A stretch of 64,000 nucleotides of DNA from Actinacidiphila yeochonensis CN732 (GTDB lineage Bacteria; Actinomycetota; Actinomycetes; Streptomycetales; Streptomycetaceae). Positions 9,140-18,484 of this stretch are shown piece after piece. The position numbers and the translations under genes were made by a program. The notes under the pieces are model-generated. The model was not told the DNA's origin. It ran no database searches and saw only the letters and a program-made list of their open reading frames with translations. The first letter of the stretch is position 1. Each line of letters opens with the position of its first letter. The stretch spans positions 3,410,001 through 3,474,000 of the forward strand of contig NZ_JQNR01000005.1 in NCBI RefSeq assembly GCF_000745345.1, read 5' to 3'.

Positions 9140-9214
9140 ATGGCCAACTACCGTTCCCCAGGGTGGAACCGCCAGGAGCCGCACGGAAAGAGAGCGTCGA
9201 CATGGCCACACTGA
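9140..9214 (+). CDS. Possible 24-aa peptide ORF overlapping the ATP-grasp gene
   Basis: ATG at 9140 is preceded by AGGA with 5-nt spacing, a good ribosome binding site. The peptide begins MANYRSPGWNRQEPHGKR and ends in STWPH; its stop (9212-9214) overlaps the start of the ATP-grasp gene (9202) by 13 bases. PGM1-type ATP-grasp ligases are known (pheganomycin) to join an amino-acid-like unit to ribosomally made peptides, so a small peptide gene directly in front is suggestive. It could equally be a leader that couples translation to the downstream gene. The sequence is unlike signal peptides and carries two Trp, one Tyr and several basic residues. Confidence 0.35.
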   Translation: MANYRSPGWNRQEPHGKRASTWPH

Positions 9215-10545
9215 TCGTCAGCAACCAGCGCACCGAGGAAATGGTGGGTGACCTCGAACTGCTGGACCCGGAATACCGTCTTTATGTCGGGAACCAGGCG
9301 CAGCGAATGGCCTGGTGCCTGTCGGAAGGCGATGTGCTCGTCCTCCCCGTTCCGGTCCCCGAGGAATACCTGCGTTATGTGACCGCCGCGCTGGGAATCC
9401 CCCGGGAGTCGGTCCAGGTGCTGGTGCCGCCCACCGGCCGGCTGGGCGAGGGCGTGCTCTCCCGGGACCGGCTCACCGACGCGGGCTTCCTCACCGCGCT
9501 GCGCACGGCCGTACAGGCGCACGGTGTCGACGACGTGCTGCCCTTCCACTTCGACGGCTCCGTGGCCGAACTGACCCGCACCCTCGGCCTGGACAAGGCG
9601 GTCCCCGGCTACGGCTTCCTCGACCAGAGCGGTGGCCGGCTGCTGAACAGCAAGAGCACCTTCCGCGCCCTGGCCGGCGGGACCGGTGCGCCCGTTCCGT
9701 TCGGCGGGGTGTTCTCCGCGCAGGAGGAAGCGGAGTCGTTCCTCTGGGAACGTCTGCTGTCCCAGGGACAACCCGCCATCCTCAAGCAGGACTTCCACGT
9801 CGCCGGGTTCGGCAACGAGATCGTCGCCCCGTACGCCGGTGTCGACCCGCTCGGCGCCCAGCGCGCCGTGGTGGCCGCGAGCCGCGCGGACCTCGGCGCG
9901 TACCTGACGGAGCGCTGGCCCTGGCTCACCGACGGCGGGCGCCACCACGTGGTGATCGAGCAGTACGTTCCGGAATCCGCACCGATCTACGCCGAGGTCC
10001 GGATCGAGGAACACGGCGTGGAGTTCACCGGCCACGGCGAGATGCGGATGAAGCCCGTCCTCAACGGACTCGTCGTGCCCGCCCCGTCCGCGGCACTGCC
10101 CGCGTTCCCCGGCTTCCTGGAAGCCGTACAACGGCTGTGCGAGCCGATCCACGCGATGGGCTACCGGGGCATCGTCAGCATCGACGCCATCGTCACCCCC
10201 GACCGGAACATCCTCGTCAACGAGTTCAACTGCCGCACCGGAGGCTCCACCCACATCCACCGGATCGGCGAACGCGTCGTAGGGCAGGACTACTTCGAGC
10301 AGCGCGTCCTGGTCGAACTGCGCCGCTGCACCTTCCCGCCCTTCGCCACCACCGTCCGGGCCCTGTCCGAACACGGCCTGGCCTACGACGACGGCATCCG
10401 CACCGGCGTCCTCATCACGGTGGACGACAACAGCCCCTCGGGCGGCTTCGGCGAGTACTGCGTGGTGGCACGCGACGCCGAGCAGGCCCGTGGACTGGAG
10501 CAGGCCGTCGCCGAGCTGCTCGCGCCCCTCTGTGCCGAGGACTGA
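9202..10545 (+). CDS. PGM1-like ATP-grasp peptide ligase
   Basis: 447-aa protein with a pre-ATP-grasp N-terminal domain (from about residue 40: YVGNQAQRMAWC, DDVLPFHFDGSVAELTRTLG), an ATP-grasp fold (AILKQDFHVAGFG; HHVVIEQYVPESAPIYAEVRI) with the metal-binding NEFNCRTGGSTH near residue 340, and a C-terminal PGM1-type domain ending LLAPLCAED. Members ligate a carboxylate, activated as acyl-phosphate, to an amine of a peptide or amino acid. An upstream in-frame start at 9112 exists, but the ATG at 9202 has GGAAAGAG in front and begins at the conserved ATLIVSNQ strand. It forms an operon with the MFS gene 2 bp downstream. The natural substrate cannot be read from the sequence. Confidence 0.75.
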   Translation: MATLIVSNQRTEEMVGDLELLDPEYRLYVGNQAQRMAWCLSEGDVLVLPVPVPEEYLRYVTAALGIPRESVQVLVPPTGRLGEGVLSRDRLTDAGFLTALRTAVQAHGVDDVLPFHFDGSVAELTRTLGLDKAVPGYGFLDQSGGRLLNSKSTFRALAGGTGAPVPFGGVFSAQEEAESFLWERLLSQGQPAILKQDFHVAGFGNEIVAPYAGVDPLGAQRAVVAASRADLGAYLTERWPWLTDGGRHHVVIEQYVPESAPIYAEVRIEEHGVEFTGHGEMRMKPVLNGLVVPAPSAALPAFPGFLEAVQRLCEPIHAMGYRGIVSIDAIVTPDRNILVNEFNCRTGGSTHIHRIGERVVGQDYFEQRVLVELRRCTFPPFATTVRALSEHGLAYDDGIRTGVLITVDDNSPSGGFGEYCVVARDAEQARGLEQAVAELLAPLCAED

Positions 10546-10547
10546 CC

Positions 10548-11774
10548 GTGCCGTCCGCCACCAAGAACGGCTACCGGGACCTGATGACCCGCGACTTCCT
10601 GCTGTGGGTCGTGATCTCGCTGGCCAGCAAGGCCCCGGTCGCCATGGCACCGCTGGCCCTGGTGTTCCTCAGCCGGGAGCGCCCCGGGGGGTACACGCTG
10701 GGCGCCACCCTCGCCTCCGTGTACGTCCTGGGGGAGGTCGTCGGCGCCCCCCTGCTCGGCACCCGGCTGGCCCGCGGCCGTATGCGGGGCCAACTGTCCG
10801 GCGGGCTGATGGCGGGCGCGCTCGCCTTCGGCGCCCTGCCCCTCGCGCACACGGCGCCGGCGCCCGTACTGAGTGTCCTCGCCTTCCTGGCCGGTGCCGC
10901 ACCGGCCGCCTGCCCCGGCGGCATCCGCTCCGCGCTGACCCGCATGGTCGCCGACGACATGGTGCCGCGTGCGCTGAGCGCCGAGGCCACCCTCACCCAG
11001 ATCGTCTGGGCGGCGGCACCCGGCACGGTGGTCCTTCTGGCTCTCCAGGTCGACCCCAGGGCCCCGCTGCTGCTGGGCGCGCTGCTCGCCGCCACCGGCT
11101 CGCTCCTGCTCCTCCGGCTCCCGGAGCCGCAGCCCCGGAAGCCCGCCGACCACGCGGCGGCGCCCACAGCACGCACCCTGCTGTCCGGCTGGCCCGTCTA
11201 CCTCACCAGCGCCGCCGCCATGGCCATGCTGGCGACCGCGGAACTCGTCCTTCCGGCACTCCTGGAGAACCGTGACCTCTCCGTCAGCTGGTCGGGCCCG
11301 CTGCTCGCGGGCTTCGCGCTGGCCAGCGCGGCGGGCGCGTTCTGCTACGGCCTGCGGACCTGGCCCGGTCCGGTACGGACCCAGAGCCTGGTGTTCCTGG
11401 TCGTCACCGCCACGTTCGTCAGCCTGATCACACTGCTGCCGGGCCTGCCGGGCATCGCCGCCGCACTGCTCCTGGCGGGCGTCTTCCAGTCCGGCGTGAT
11501 GGTCACCCGCAACCTCAGCCTGCGCGAACGCCTCCCCGAGCCCGCGCACGCCGCCGCGTACTCCGTGATGTACGCCGTGCAGGGACTGGGCTACAGCCTC
11601 ACCGCGTCCCTGACCGCGGTGGCCCTGGACCTGGCGACCCCGTCGACGGCGATCCTCGGCGGTGTCGCCATCACCCTCGTCATCACCGCCGTCAGCGCGA
11701 TCGCCGAACGCGGCTCGGCACCCCGGCCCACCGCCGAGCAGCGCACGCTCGCCGACGCCGATCTCGGGCCCTGA
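10548..11774 (+). CDS. MFS transporter, likely product exporter
   Basis: 408-aa integral membrane protein of the major facilitator superfamily with about twelve hydrophobic segments (for example FLLWVVISLASKAPVAMAPL near the N-terminus, LLLGALLAATGSLLLLRL, AAALLLAGVFQSGVMVTRNL). The GTG start at 10548 lies two bases after the stop of the ATP-grasp gene, with GAGG from that gene's end as a weak ribosome binding site, so the pair is translationally linked. Family members in such positions usually export the product of the neighbouring biosynthetic enzyme. The protein lacks any obvious large extracellular insert. The exported compound is unknown; the link to the ATP-grasp product is inferred from position. 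Confidence 0.75.
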   Translation: MPSATKNGYRDLMTRDFLLWVVISLASKAPVAMAPLALVFLSRERPGGYTLGATLASVYVLGEVVGAPLLGTRLARGRMRGQLSGGLMAGALAFGALPLAHTAPAPVLSVLAFLAGAAPAACPGGIRSALTRMVADDMVPRALSAEATLTQIVWAAAPGTVVLLALQVDPRAPLLLGALLAATGSLLLLRLPEPQPRKPADHAAAPTARTLLSGWPVYLTSAAAMAMLATAELVLPALLENRDLSVSWSGPLLAGFALASAAGAFCYGLRTWPGPVRTQSLVFLVVTATFVSLITLLPGLPGIAAALLLAGVFQSGVMVTRNLSLRERLPEPAHAAAYSVMYAVQGLGYSLTASLTAVALDLATPSTAILGGVAITLVITAVSAIAERGSAPRPTAEQRTLADADLGP

Positions 11775-12220
11775 GAACGCGATGGGCGTGCGCCGCCAGG
11801 CCGGGGCAGGGGAGGCCCGGATCGGGGCGGGAACGGGGCGGCAACCAACCTTTCGGACTCTGGCCTGACGGGATCTCACCCACGAGCGCCTTTGATCCCT
11901 ACCATGGTGGTACTGCCGGGTCCGGGAGATGGGGGGCGCATGCGCGAACGGCCATGCTATGCGCGGATCTCAGCGAAGAGCCCTCCCAGGCTGCGGTGTT
12001 CGGCCCCGCGGGCCGGACGGCGGGACACATCACCGGCCGTCTGCCCCGCGCGCGGGGGAGTGGACGGCGGCCGCCGCGGCGCCCCCGGAGACGGCCCGCC
12101 GGTGCTCCGACCGGTACCGTCGCGGTGGTCGGTCCGTCGTGACGGAGGCCGCGGCCGAGGCGGCCGCGGCGAAGGGGTCGGCCGGCGGCGGGAACCGGCC
12201 ACCCCCGGGCGGGAGCGGGG
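11775..12220. other. Intergenic stretch, no convincing gene; small palindrome
   Basis: No ORF here has recognisable protein features; a 62-codon ORF at 11954-12142 is Arg/Pro-rich and unsupported. The segment contains AACCTTTCGGACT (about 11849-11861), a possible ECF-type -35 region, and the perfect inverted repeat TACCATGGTGGTA at 11900-11912, which could serve as an operator for the antiporter operon downstream. Confidence 0.3.
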
Positions 12221-13600
12221 ATGACCGGGGTGCTGCGGAGGGCACGTGAGGCGCTGTCGGGCCCGCTCCTGCTGGTCGTGGCGCTCACCGCCGTGCTCGC
12301 GGGCTTCCTGGTGGGCCACCTCGTGTCCACCGACCGGGTAGTGCAGGCCGGTTGGTACCTGCCCGCCTCCGGGCTGCTGCTGGCGGCCGGCCTGTACGGC
12401 AGCACCCACGAGATCGACCCGCGCTCGGTGCGCGCGGACCTGCGCACCGCCCTGTTCGTGGTCACGGTCGGCGTCCTGGCCAAGGCGGCCGTCATCGCCG
12501 CCGTCATGATGCTGGCCTTCCGCAAGCCGGAGTACCTCGTGCTCGGCATCACCGTCGCGCAGATCGACCCGCTGTCGGTCGCGGCGATGCGCGACAACTC
12601 CCGGATGTCCCAGCGGGCGAAGTCGCTGCTGGCGGTCTGGGCCGCGTTCGACGACCCGATGACGGTGCTGCTCTCCCTCTACTTCTCCGCGTTCGCCTTC
12701 CACCTCGCGGGCCGCACCGGGAAGCCGGCCCTCGTCCCGGACGGTGGCGGTGCCGCGTCGTTCGCCACCGGGATCGGGATCAACCTCGCGCTGTGCGCGG
12801 GGGCGGTCGCCGCGTGGTGGGCCGTCCGGTGGGCAGGGGAGCGCCGCGCGGCGGCGCGGGCGGGGAGGAGCGCGGGGGCCGTCCGGGACGGCGCCGACCT
12901 GGCGGCCCGGGGCAGGGCCGCCGACATCGCGGCGGTGGTGATCGTCCTGGCGCTGCTCGTGATCGCGGCCATGACGATGCTCATGCTCGCCGTGGCGCTG
13001 ACCGGCCTGCTGGTGCGCGTGGGGCGCTTCCGGGCGTGGGTCGACCGTGCCGTCACGGCCGCCTTCCTGCTCGCCGCCGCCGGACTGGGCGTCCTGCTGG
13101 TGGGGGGCGTGTCCCCGCTCAAAGGCGTCGTGCTCGGCGTGGCGGCCTTCGGCGCGCAGGCGGTCGTCGCCCTGCTGACCGTGCCGCGGATGCTGCCGGA
13201 CCTGCCGCGGGACGACAAGGTCTTCCTGGCGCTCGGCCAGCAGAACGGCATCACCGCGATCATCCTCGCGCTCGCCCTCGAACCCGACTTCCCCGGCACG
13301 GTGGGCGTTGTGGGCCCGGCCGTCCTGACCGTCGCCGTGCTCTACTACGCCGCCAACGGGCTCGCGGCCAGGCGGCTCCGCGACCGGGCCCGGGCGTCCG
13401 AGGTATCCGAGACATCAGAGGCGTCAGAGGTGTCAGACGCGTCCGAGGCGGCTGGGACGGCTGGGACGGCCGAGGAACCGGCCGCCGCCCACGTCCACGA
13501 CCCGGACCTCTCCGGCGACGCCGACGGGCTGCGGCCCAGGCACCTTGTCGGCCTGCGCCGGCACAGCTCCGGCGGCCATCCTGAGTGGTCCCGGTGGTGA
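12221..13600 (+). CDS. Cation/proton antiporter (CPA-type)
   Basis: 459-aa polytopic membrane protein. Motifs shared with Na+/H+ antiporters of the CPA1/NhaP kind are ITVAQIDPLSVAAMRD, FDDPMTVLLSLY (the ion-binding acidic pair position) and LALGQQNGITAIILALALEP. About ten to twelve hydrophobic segments are visible. The cytoplasmic C-terminal tail is low-complexity, a short repeat of Ser/Glu (SEVSETSEASEVSDASEA), followed by a basic end. ATG at 12221 follows GGGAGCGGGG. Its stop overlaps the GTG of the next gene (GTGA), beginning a tightly packed operon with a sensor-like membrane protein and two ATPases. That context suggests a regulated ion flux rather than housekeeping pH control, but the substrate is not determined. 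Confidence 0.7.
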   Translation: MTGVLRRAREALSGPLLLVVALTAVLAGFLVGHLVSTDRVVQAGWYLPASGLLLAAGLYGSTHEIDPRSVRADLRTALFVVTVGVLAKAAVIAAVMMLAFRKPEYLVLGITVAQIDPLSVAAMRDNSRMSQRAKSLLAVWAAFDDPMTVLLSLYFSAFAFHLAGRTGKPALVPDGGGAASFATGIGINLALCAGAVAAWWAVRWAGERRAAARAGRSAGAVRDGADLAARGRAADIAAVVIVLALLVIAAMTMLMLAVALTGLLVRVGRFRAWVDRAVTAAFLLAAAGLGVLLVGGVSPLKGVVLGVAAFGAQAVVALLTVPRMLPDLPRDDKVFLALGQQNGITAIILALALEPDFPGTVGVVGPAVLTVAVLYYAANGLAARRLRDRARASEVSETSEASEVSDASEAAGTAGTAEEPAAAHVHDPDLSGDADGLRPRHLVGLRRHSSGGHPEWSRW

Positions 13601-15039
13601 GCGGACGGGCGGCCGCGGCCGGGCCGAACGCGACCGTCGAGCGCGCGGCGACGCCCCGCCCGCGCCCGGAGGACGAGGGCTGCCGACCGGGGAGCCGGGC
13701 CGCGGAGCGCCCCCGCGCCCACGCGGACCGGTCCTCGCCGCGCCGACGCTCGCCGTCCTGGCGGTGGGACTGCTGGTCTGCGTCCTGCCCCTGCCGGTGG
13801 CGCTGTCCGTGCTGTCCCGGCCCTCCGGCGACACGGCGCCAGGCCTGGCCGCCGCCGGCGGGACGCCGAGCCGGGCGGCGTCCGAACCCGCGGTGACGTC
13901 CCGGACCTTGCCGCAGTCCCGGCTGTCGGCGTCCCAACGCGGTCCGATACGCGCGGTGCTGGCGGCATCCGGGCCAGCGGCGTCCGAACCCGGGCTGATA
14001 CGCGCGGCGTTCGCGGAGTCGGAGGCGTCCGGGCCCGTGGCTTCCGAAGCCACCCGGATATCCGCGGCGGCCACGCCGTCCGAAGGCGCACCGTCCGCCC
14101 TGGCCCCGCGCCGGTCTCCGCACCGGCGCAGCCGGTCTCCGCGCCCACCTCCGTAGGAACCCCGTCCGCCGCTGTCCCCGCCCCCGCCGCGCCGCCCGTC
14201 CCGTCCGCCCCCGCGACAGCCACCGACGACATGTACGCGGTCTACTGCCTGGCCCCCGGCAACCAGACGCGGACCGCCTCCACCGCCGTGCTCCTCGGCC
14301 TCGCGCACGCCGTGGCCGGGCACGGGGACCGCCTCCGGGCCGGCGCCGGGCCGAAGTCCCCGGTGCTCACCGTGCGGGGCTGGGCGGCCGCGCGGCCCGA
14401 CGACTTCCGCCGGGTCTGCGCCGCCGTGGTGGCCGCGGACTCCCTCGCCGCGGGGGCGCGGCGCAGGGGACCGACGCCGCACACGGCGGCGACCCGTCCG
14501 ACGGCATCCTGCGGACCGCGCTGCTCAGCGCCCTCGGCGTCGGCCTCACCCTGGTCGGTTCGATCAGTGAACGGGTCGCCGGCCGCCGTCGGGAGCGTAC
14601 GGAGGCGCTCGGCGCCGCCTGCACGAAGTACGCGCTGTCCGGCGCGGAGTACCTGAGGCAGTGGGCGGCCGCCGGCCGGGAGGGCGCCGCCGGGGACTTC
14701 GCCGCGGTCGGCGCGGCCCGCACGGGGCTCGTCGAGGCCCTGCTGGCGCTGCCGGCCGTGGGCGCCCGCCGGGCGGCCGCAGAGCTCCTGGCGGCCGACC
14801 TACCGCTGTCGCGAGAGCCCAGCGACTCCCGGACCGGCGCCTCCTGGGCCGCGACGAACAGGATGAGCCGGGACGAGCGGGACGAAGAGGCGGCGCGCCA
14901 GTGTCACGCCGTGGCCGCCGCGGCGGCCCAGGCGCGCGGCTTCGCCGGACCCGCCGTCGTCTGGCACCTGGTCCACGCCGGTGCGGGCACGGCCGCCCTG
15001 TTCCGCCGGGTGCGGCGGAACGGAGGCACCGCGCCATGA
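13597..15039 (+). pseudogene. Two-TM sensor-like membrane protein, frame broken at three points
   Basis: A coherent protein runs through three frames: from GTG 13597 (overlapping the antiporter stop), then a TM helix (LAVLAVGLLVCVLPLPVALS, about 13760), a Pro/Ala/Ser-rich stretch, a compact domain (MYAVYCLAPGNQTRTASTAV from 14231 to RRVCAAVVAADS), a second TM helix (LLSALGVGLTLVGSIS, about 14520) and a cytoplasmic C-terminus ending LFRRVRRNGGTAP. Each frame change is cured by one extra base in a G/C run (near 13640, near 14105 in CCCC, near 14455 in GGGGG), giving about 480 residues with an extracytoplasmic domain between two TMs. It may be intact in the real genome. The ATGA overlap with the next ATPase gene supports a single operon. 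I do not recognise the family. Confidence 0.5.
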
Positions 15040-16187
15040 CACTCTTCCGCGGCCCCGTCCAGGCGGCCCCGGCCGAGCCGTGCAACACCTTCGCGGTGCC
15101 CACGGTCATCGCCCCGATCGAGGGGCCCGAGCGGGTCGTCTGGGAGCCGGACGGTCCGCTGGTGCCCTGGCAGGTCGCGGGCGCCGACGACCTGTGGGTG
15201 GAGATCGACCACACCCGGGACCTGCTCCGCCGCTTCGAGGCCGAGGGTCCGCAGCCGGACCGGATCATCGACAGGATCGAGAACGCCGGCCACCTGGTGG
15301 TCGTCAGCGGTCCGCGGCAGTCCGGCAAGACGACGCTGCTGCACAAGGCCGTGCACAGCCTGGCGCTGCGGCTGGACGACCGGATGAGGACGTGGTCCAA
15401 CGTCGAGCAGCTCGTGCCGGCCCAGGAGCGCTGGACGGCGCGCAGCCCGCAGGAGCTGAGCCACGTGCGGGTCGTCGCCCTCGCCGGACCGCGCAACGCT
15501 CCGGCACACGTCGCCTGGGCCGCCGGCCGGCCGCTGGACGTCGACCAGGTGCACGACCGGATCCTCCGCAAGGTCCGTGAGACGCTGGGCAAGCCCGAGG
15601 TCGAGGACGGCCACCCGCCCGGCAGCGAGGACCTGTACGTCGCCTACGAGCGGCTGAGCCGCCAGCTCATCGAGGACCGGACGGTGCTGCTGATCCTGCT
15701 GCCCGACTTCGGGTGGGGCGGGGAGGGCCTGACCGGCAGGTTCTACCGGAGCTGCCGGGACAACGCGCGCTGCGGCATCGTCTTCTTCGTGGAGAGCCGG
15801 AACGACACGGGCTGCGCCGACGATCTGCGGACCGCGTTCGGCGACGAGTTGGGGACCGAGAACGTCACGCACCTGGCGCTCGGGCCCATGGCGGAGGGCG
15901 ACTGGCGCGACTTCATCGACGCACGCCACCGCGCGGCCATCCCCGGCGCGGCGATCCGGGTGGCCGCCGAGGTGACGGACGGGGCGCCCGCCCTACTGAC
16001 CGGTGCGAGCGTCGGGAAGCTCCGCAAGGTGCTGTACGCCGCGACGCAGCACGCCCACGAGAACCGGCGGGACGAGGTCGACGCGGCCACGCTGCGCGCG
16101 GTCGGCAGAGCGTTCGAGGTACCCGGGCCGGACCAGTTCCGGCGTGACGGCGCGAGCCGGCAGCAGACTGAGGAGCCGCGGCCATGA
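15036..16187 (+). CDS. P-loop ATPase, first of a pair
   Basis: 383-aa protein with Walker A SGPRQSGKTTLL at about residues 90-101 and a Walker B-like strand VLLILLPDFGW at about 218-228, followed by an arginine-containing region FFVESRNDTG and a helical C-terminal part (APALLTGASVGKLRKVL). This is the layout of an AAA/STAND-type NTPase. ATG overlaps the preceding stop (ATGA) and its own stop overlaps the next ATG, so all four genes are probably translated together. No membrane helix or signal peptide. The family is not recognised; pairing with a membrane sensor and a second, larger ATPase suggests a signalling or conflict-response complex. Confidence 0.6.
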   Translation: MTLFRGPVQAAPAEPCNTFAVPTVIAPIEGPERVVWEPDGPLVPWQVAGADDLWVEIDHTRDLLRRFEAEGPQPDRIIDRIENAGHLVVVSGPRQSGKTTLLHKAVHSLALRLDDRMRTWSNVEQLVPAQERWTARSPQELSHVRVVALAGPRNAPAHVAWAAGRPLDVDQVHDRILRKVRETLGKPEVEDGHPPGSEDLYVAYERLSRQLIEDRTVLLILLPDFGWGGEGLTGRFYRSCRDNARCGIVFFVESRNDTGCADDLRTAFGDELGTENVTHLALGPMAEGDWRDFIDARHRAAIPGAAIRVAAEVTDGAPALLTGASVGKLRKVLYAATQHAHENRRDEVDAATLRAVGRAFEVPGPDQFRRDGASRQQTEEPRP

Positions 16188-18484
16188 CCGGACCTGGCGG
16201 TACGTCCCGTACGACCAACCCGTTCCCGGTCAGCCCGGTCGCGCAGCTCCGCGTGGTCACGCGGCGCAGACCCGCGGGCACGGCGGCCGAGGAGGCCCCG
16301 GTCAGCATCGAGACCCCGGTCTGGACGCGGCTGTGGGGCCAGGTCGAGGAGTACCTGGAGCACCCGGAGGAGGCGACGACCCGCGGGCGCGCGGTGGCGC
16401 TCGTGGGCGAGCTGGGCCGGGGGAAGAGCCACCTGGCCCGGCAGGTCGTCACCCGGGTGCGGGCGCAGGACGAGGCCGTTCCCGTCTGGGTGGTCGACCG
16501 GCCCGGCACGGATCTGACGAGCCTCTACCGCGACCAGCTCACCGCGATGTTCGAGGACCGCGACGCCCGCGAGGCGTTCGAACGCGTCGTCGAGACGTTC
16601 CACGCCCAGGTGACTGCCGACGCGCTGGCGGAGGACACCGGCACCGGGCTCGACGACCGCACCCGGGCCGAGTTCGTCCGCCAGCTGCGCCGCGACGAGC
16701 TGGACTCGCGGAAGGTCGTCCGCAGCTTCGAGATCAACGAGGACGCCATCCACCGCCACCTGCGGCGGGAGTTGCGCGAGGTGGTCGGGCACAAGCAGTT
16801 CGCGACGGCGTTCGCCCTCCTGCTCGACCTGCGGTTCCGGGACCTGGTGTGGGCCTGGCTGGCCGGCGGGGTTCCGGACAGGCCCCTGGTCGAGCGCGGC
16901 ATCACCCAGCAGATCGCGGGCGTGCGCGGTGTCCTCGACGCGCTCACGGTCTTCGGGTTCCTGCACGGGCAGGTCGGCAAGCCGTACGTCCTGGTCGTCG
17001 ACGCCCTGGACGAGGTGGGCGGCGACGCGGCGTTCCTGCGCCCGTTCGAGTCGCTGGTCGACACCTACGTCAACCGCGGCGGTCTGCTGCTGCTGACCGC
17101 GCTGCCGGAGTCGTGGAGCGGCCTGCCGCGCGGCCTGCGGGAACGCGTCATGCAGATCTGGCCGCCGCGGATGAGCCGGGCGGAGATCGAGCGGCTCGTC
17201 GCCGCGTACGTCCACCGCCGCCCACCGGGACTCGCCGCACCCCAGGACGGCCCGGAGCAACTGCCGTTCACCAGCGCCGCGCTGGACCAGCTGGAGGAGA
17301 TCGGCGACGGTGTGCCGCGGCGGGTGCTGCGGATCTGCCGGCAGGCGTGGGGGCTGACCGACGAGCGGTCCGCGGCCGACGGCGAGCCGCGCGTGATCGA
17401 CGCCGCGGTGGTCCACCGGGCGGTGCGGGTGCTCACCGAGCCGCGGTCCCCGGCCGACGTCAGCGACGAGGTGGAGCGCGCGCTGGCCGCCGACCAGTGG
17501 TCGCACGAGCGCGAGCCGCTGGAGGTGAGCCGCGCCGCCGACCCGCGGCTGGACCAGGTGTCGTACTGGGTGCGGGTCGGCGAGCGGGACACCGTCGCCG
17601 TCCTGGTGGCCCCGTCCGTGCTGGACGAGGCCGAGGTCGGCGACCTCGCGGCGGTGGCCGTGGCGGCCCGCGCCGCGTTCGACGGCGGCTGCCGGCTCCT
17701 CGTCCTGGTCAACGGCACGGTCTCGCGAGCCCGGTTCAACCGGCTCGCCCAGCGGATCGGCACCGCCCCGCTGCTGGTCGGCGACGAGGGCTTCGCCGAC
17801 GCGCTGCGGGCCGCCGTGCGGACGCTGGCCGGGCGGCTCGCGGCCGTCCGGCAGGGCGGCGACGTCGCGTCGATGGGGGAGCGGCTGGCCGGGCTGGCGG
17901 AGGAGCAGTACGCGGTGCTGGGCGCGGTACGCCGGATGGAGACGGTGCTGCGGCGCGGCGCGACGGCCGCCGAGGCCGCCGAGGAGCGCCTGCTGCCCGC
18001 GGCGGTCGCCGAACGGTTCGCCGCCGCCGAGCGGGCGGTGGAGACGCTGGCCCGGCCGCCGCGCCGGGTCGGCGAGCTCTTCGCTCTCGACGACGCCGGC
18101 CACCTGCCGGGCGACCGGCGCCCCGGCCGGTTCACCTTCGACGAGGCGCAGCTCACGGGCCTCGGACAGGTGTCGGCGGTCGCGCACCTCCTGCACGCCT
18201 TCCGGTCGGGCGTCCTCGGCTGGCAGCGGGCGGTGGCCCGGCGCGCGGACGGCGTCGACGCCGAGCTGGAGCGGAGCCTGTTCGTGCTCTGCCGGAGCTT
18301 CGAGATCAGCCTGGAGGTGCTGCCCGTCCTCGGCGGCGCGCACGCGGCCGGGCCGGCCGCCGAACCGGAGGAGGCCGACCGCCGCGCCGAGGCGTACGAG
18401 CTGCTGAACCGGCTGGCGGACGAGGTCCGGACGGGCCTGCTCGCCGCCGGCGGCGGCGTCAGGAACGGCCCGACACCGCGGTGA
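16184..18484 (+). CDS. Large P-loop ATPase, second of a pair (STAND/NACHT-like)
   Basis: 766-aa protein. Walker A GELGRGKSHLAR near residues 75-86 and Walker B YVLVVDALDEVGGD near 267-280; the DALDE form is typical of STAND/NACHT NTPases. After the NTPase core comes a winged-helix-like segment (GDGVPRRVLRICRQAWGLT), then an alpha/beta domain (SYWVRVGERDTVAVLVAP...CRLLVLVNGTVSRARFNRLA, about 460-530) that resembles a small nuclease- or TIR-like Rossmann fold without motifs I can assign, and a helical C-terminus. ATG overlaps the stop of the first ATPase. The gene's end overlaps the convergent gene by 26 bp. Function unknown; the architecture would fit a sensor-activated switch. Confidence 0.6.
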   Translation: MTGPGGTSRTTNPFPVSPVAQLRVVTRRRPAGTAAEEAPVSIETPVWTRLWGQVEEYLEHPEEATTRGRAVALVGELGRGKSHLARQVVTRVRAQDEAVPVWVVDRPGTDLTSLYRDQLTAMFEDRDAREAFERVVETFHAQVTADALAEDTGTGLDDRTRAEFVRQLRRDELDSRKVVRSFEINEDAIHRHLRRELREVVGHKQFATAFALLLDLRFRDLVWAWLAGGVPDRPLVERGITQQIAGVRGVLDALTVFGFLHGQVGKPYVLVVDALDEVGGDAAFLRPFESLVDTYVNRGGLLLLTALPESWSGLPRGLRERVMQIWPPRMSRAEIERLVAAYVHRRPPGLAAPQDGPEQLPFTSAALDQLEEIGDGVPRRVLRICRQAWGLTDERSAADGEPRVIDAAVVHRAVRVLTEPRSPADVSDEVERALAADQWSHEREPLEVSRAADPRLDQVSYWVRVGERDTVAVLVAPSVLDEAEVGDLAAVAVAARAAFDGGCRLLVLVNGTVSRARFNRLAQRIGTAPLLVGDEGFADALRAAVRTLAGRLAAVRQGGDVASMGERLAGLAEEQYAVLGAVRRMETVLRRGATAAEAAEERLLPAAVAERFAAAERAVETLARPPRRVGELFALDDAGHLPGDRRPGRFTFDEAQLTGLGQVSAVAHLLHAFRSGVLGWQRAVARRADGVDAELERSLFVLCRSFEISLEVLPVLGGAHAAGPAAEPEEADRRAEAYELLNRLADEVRTGLLAAGGGVRNGPTPR

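Noticed and set aside
15743..18343. 866-codon minus-strand frame opposite the ATPases
   Set aside because: Antisense to two proteins with clear Walker motifs; composition typical of a shadow frame.
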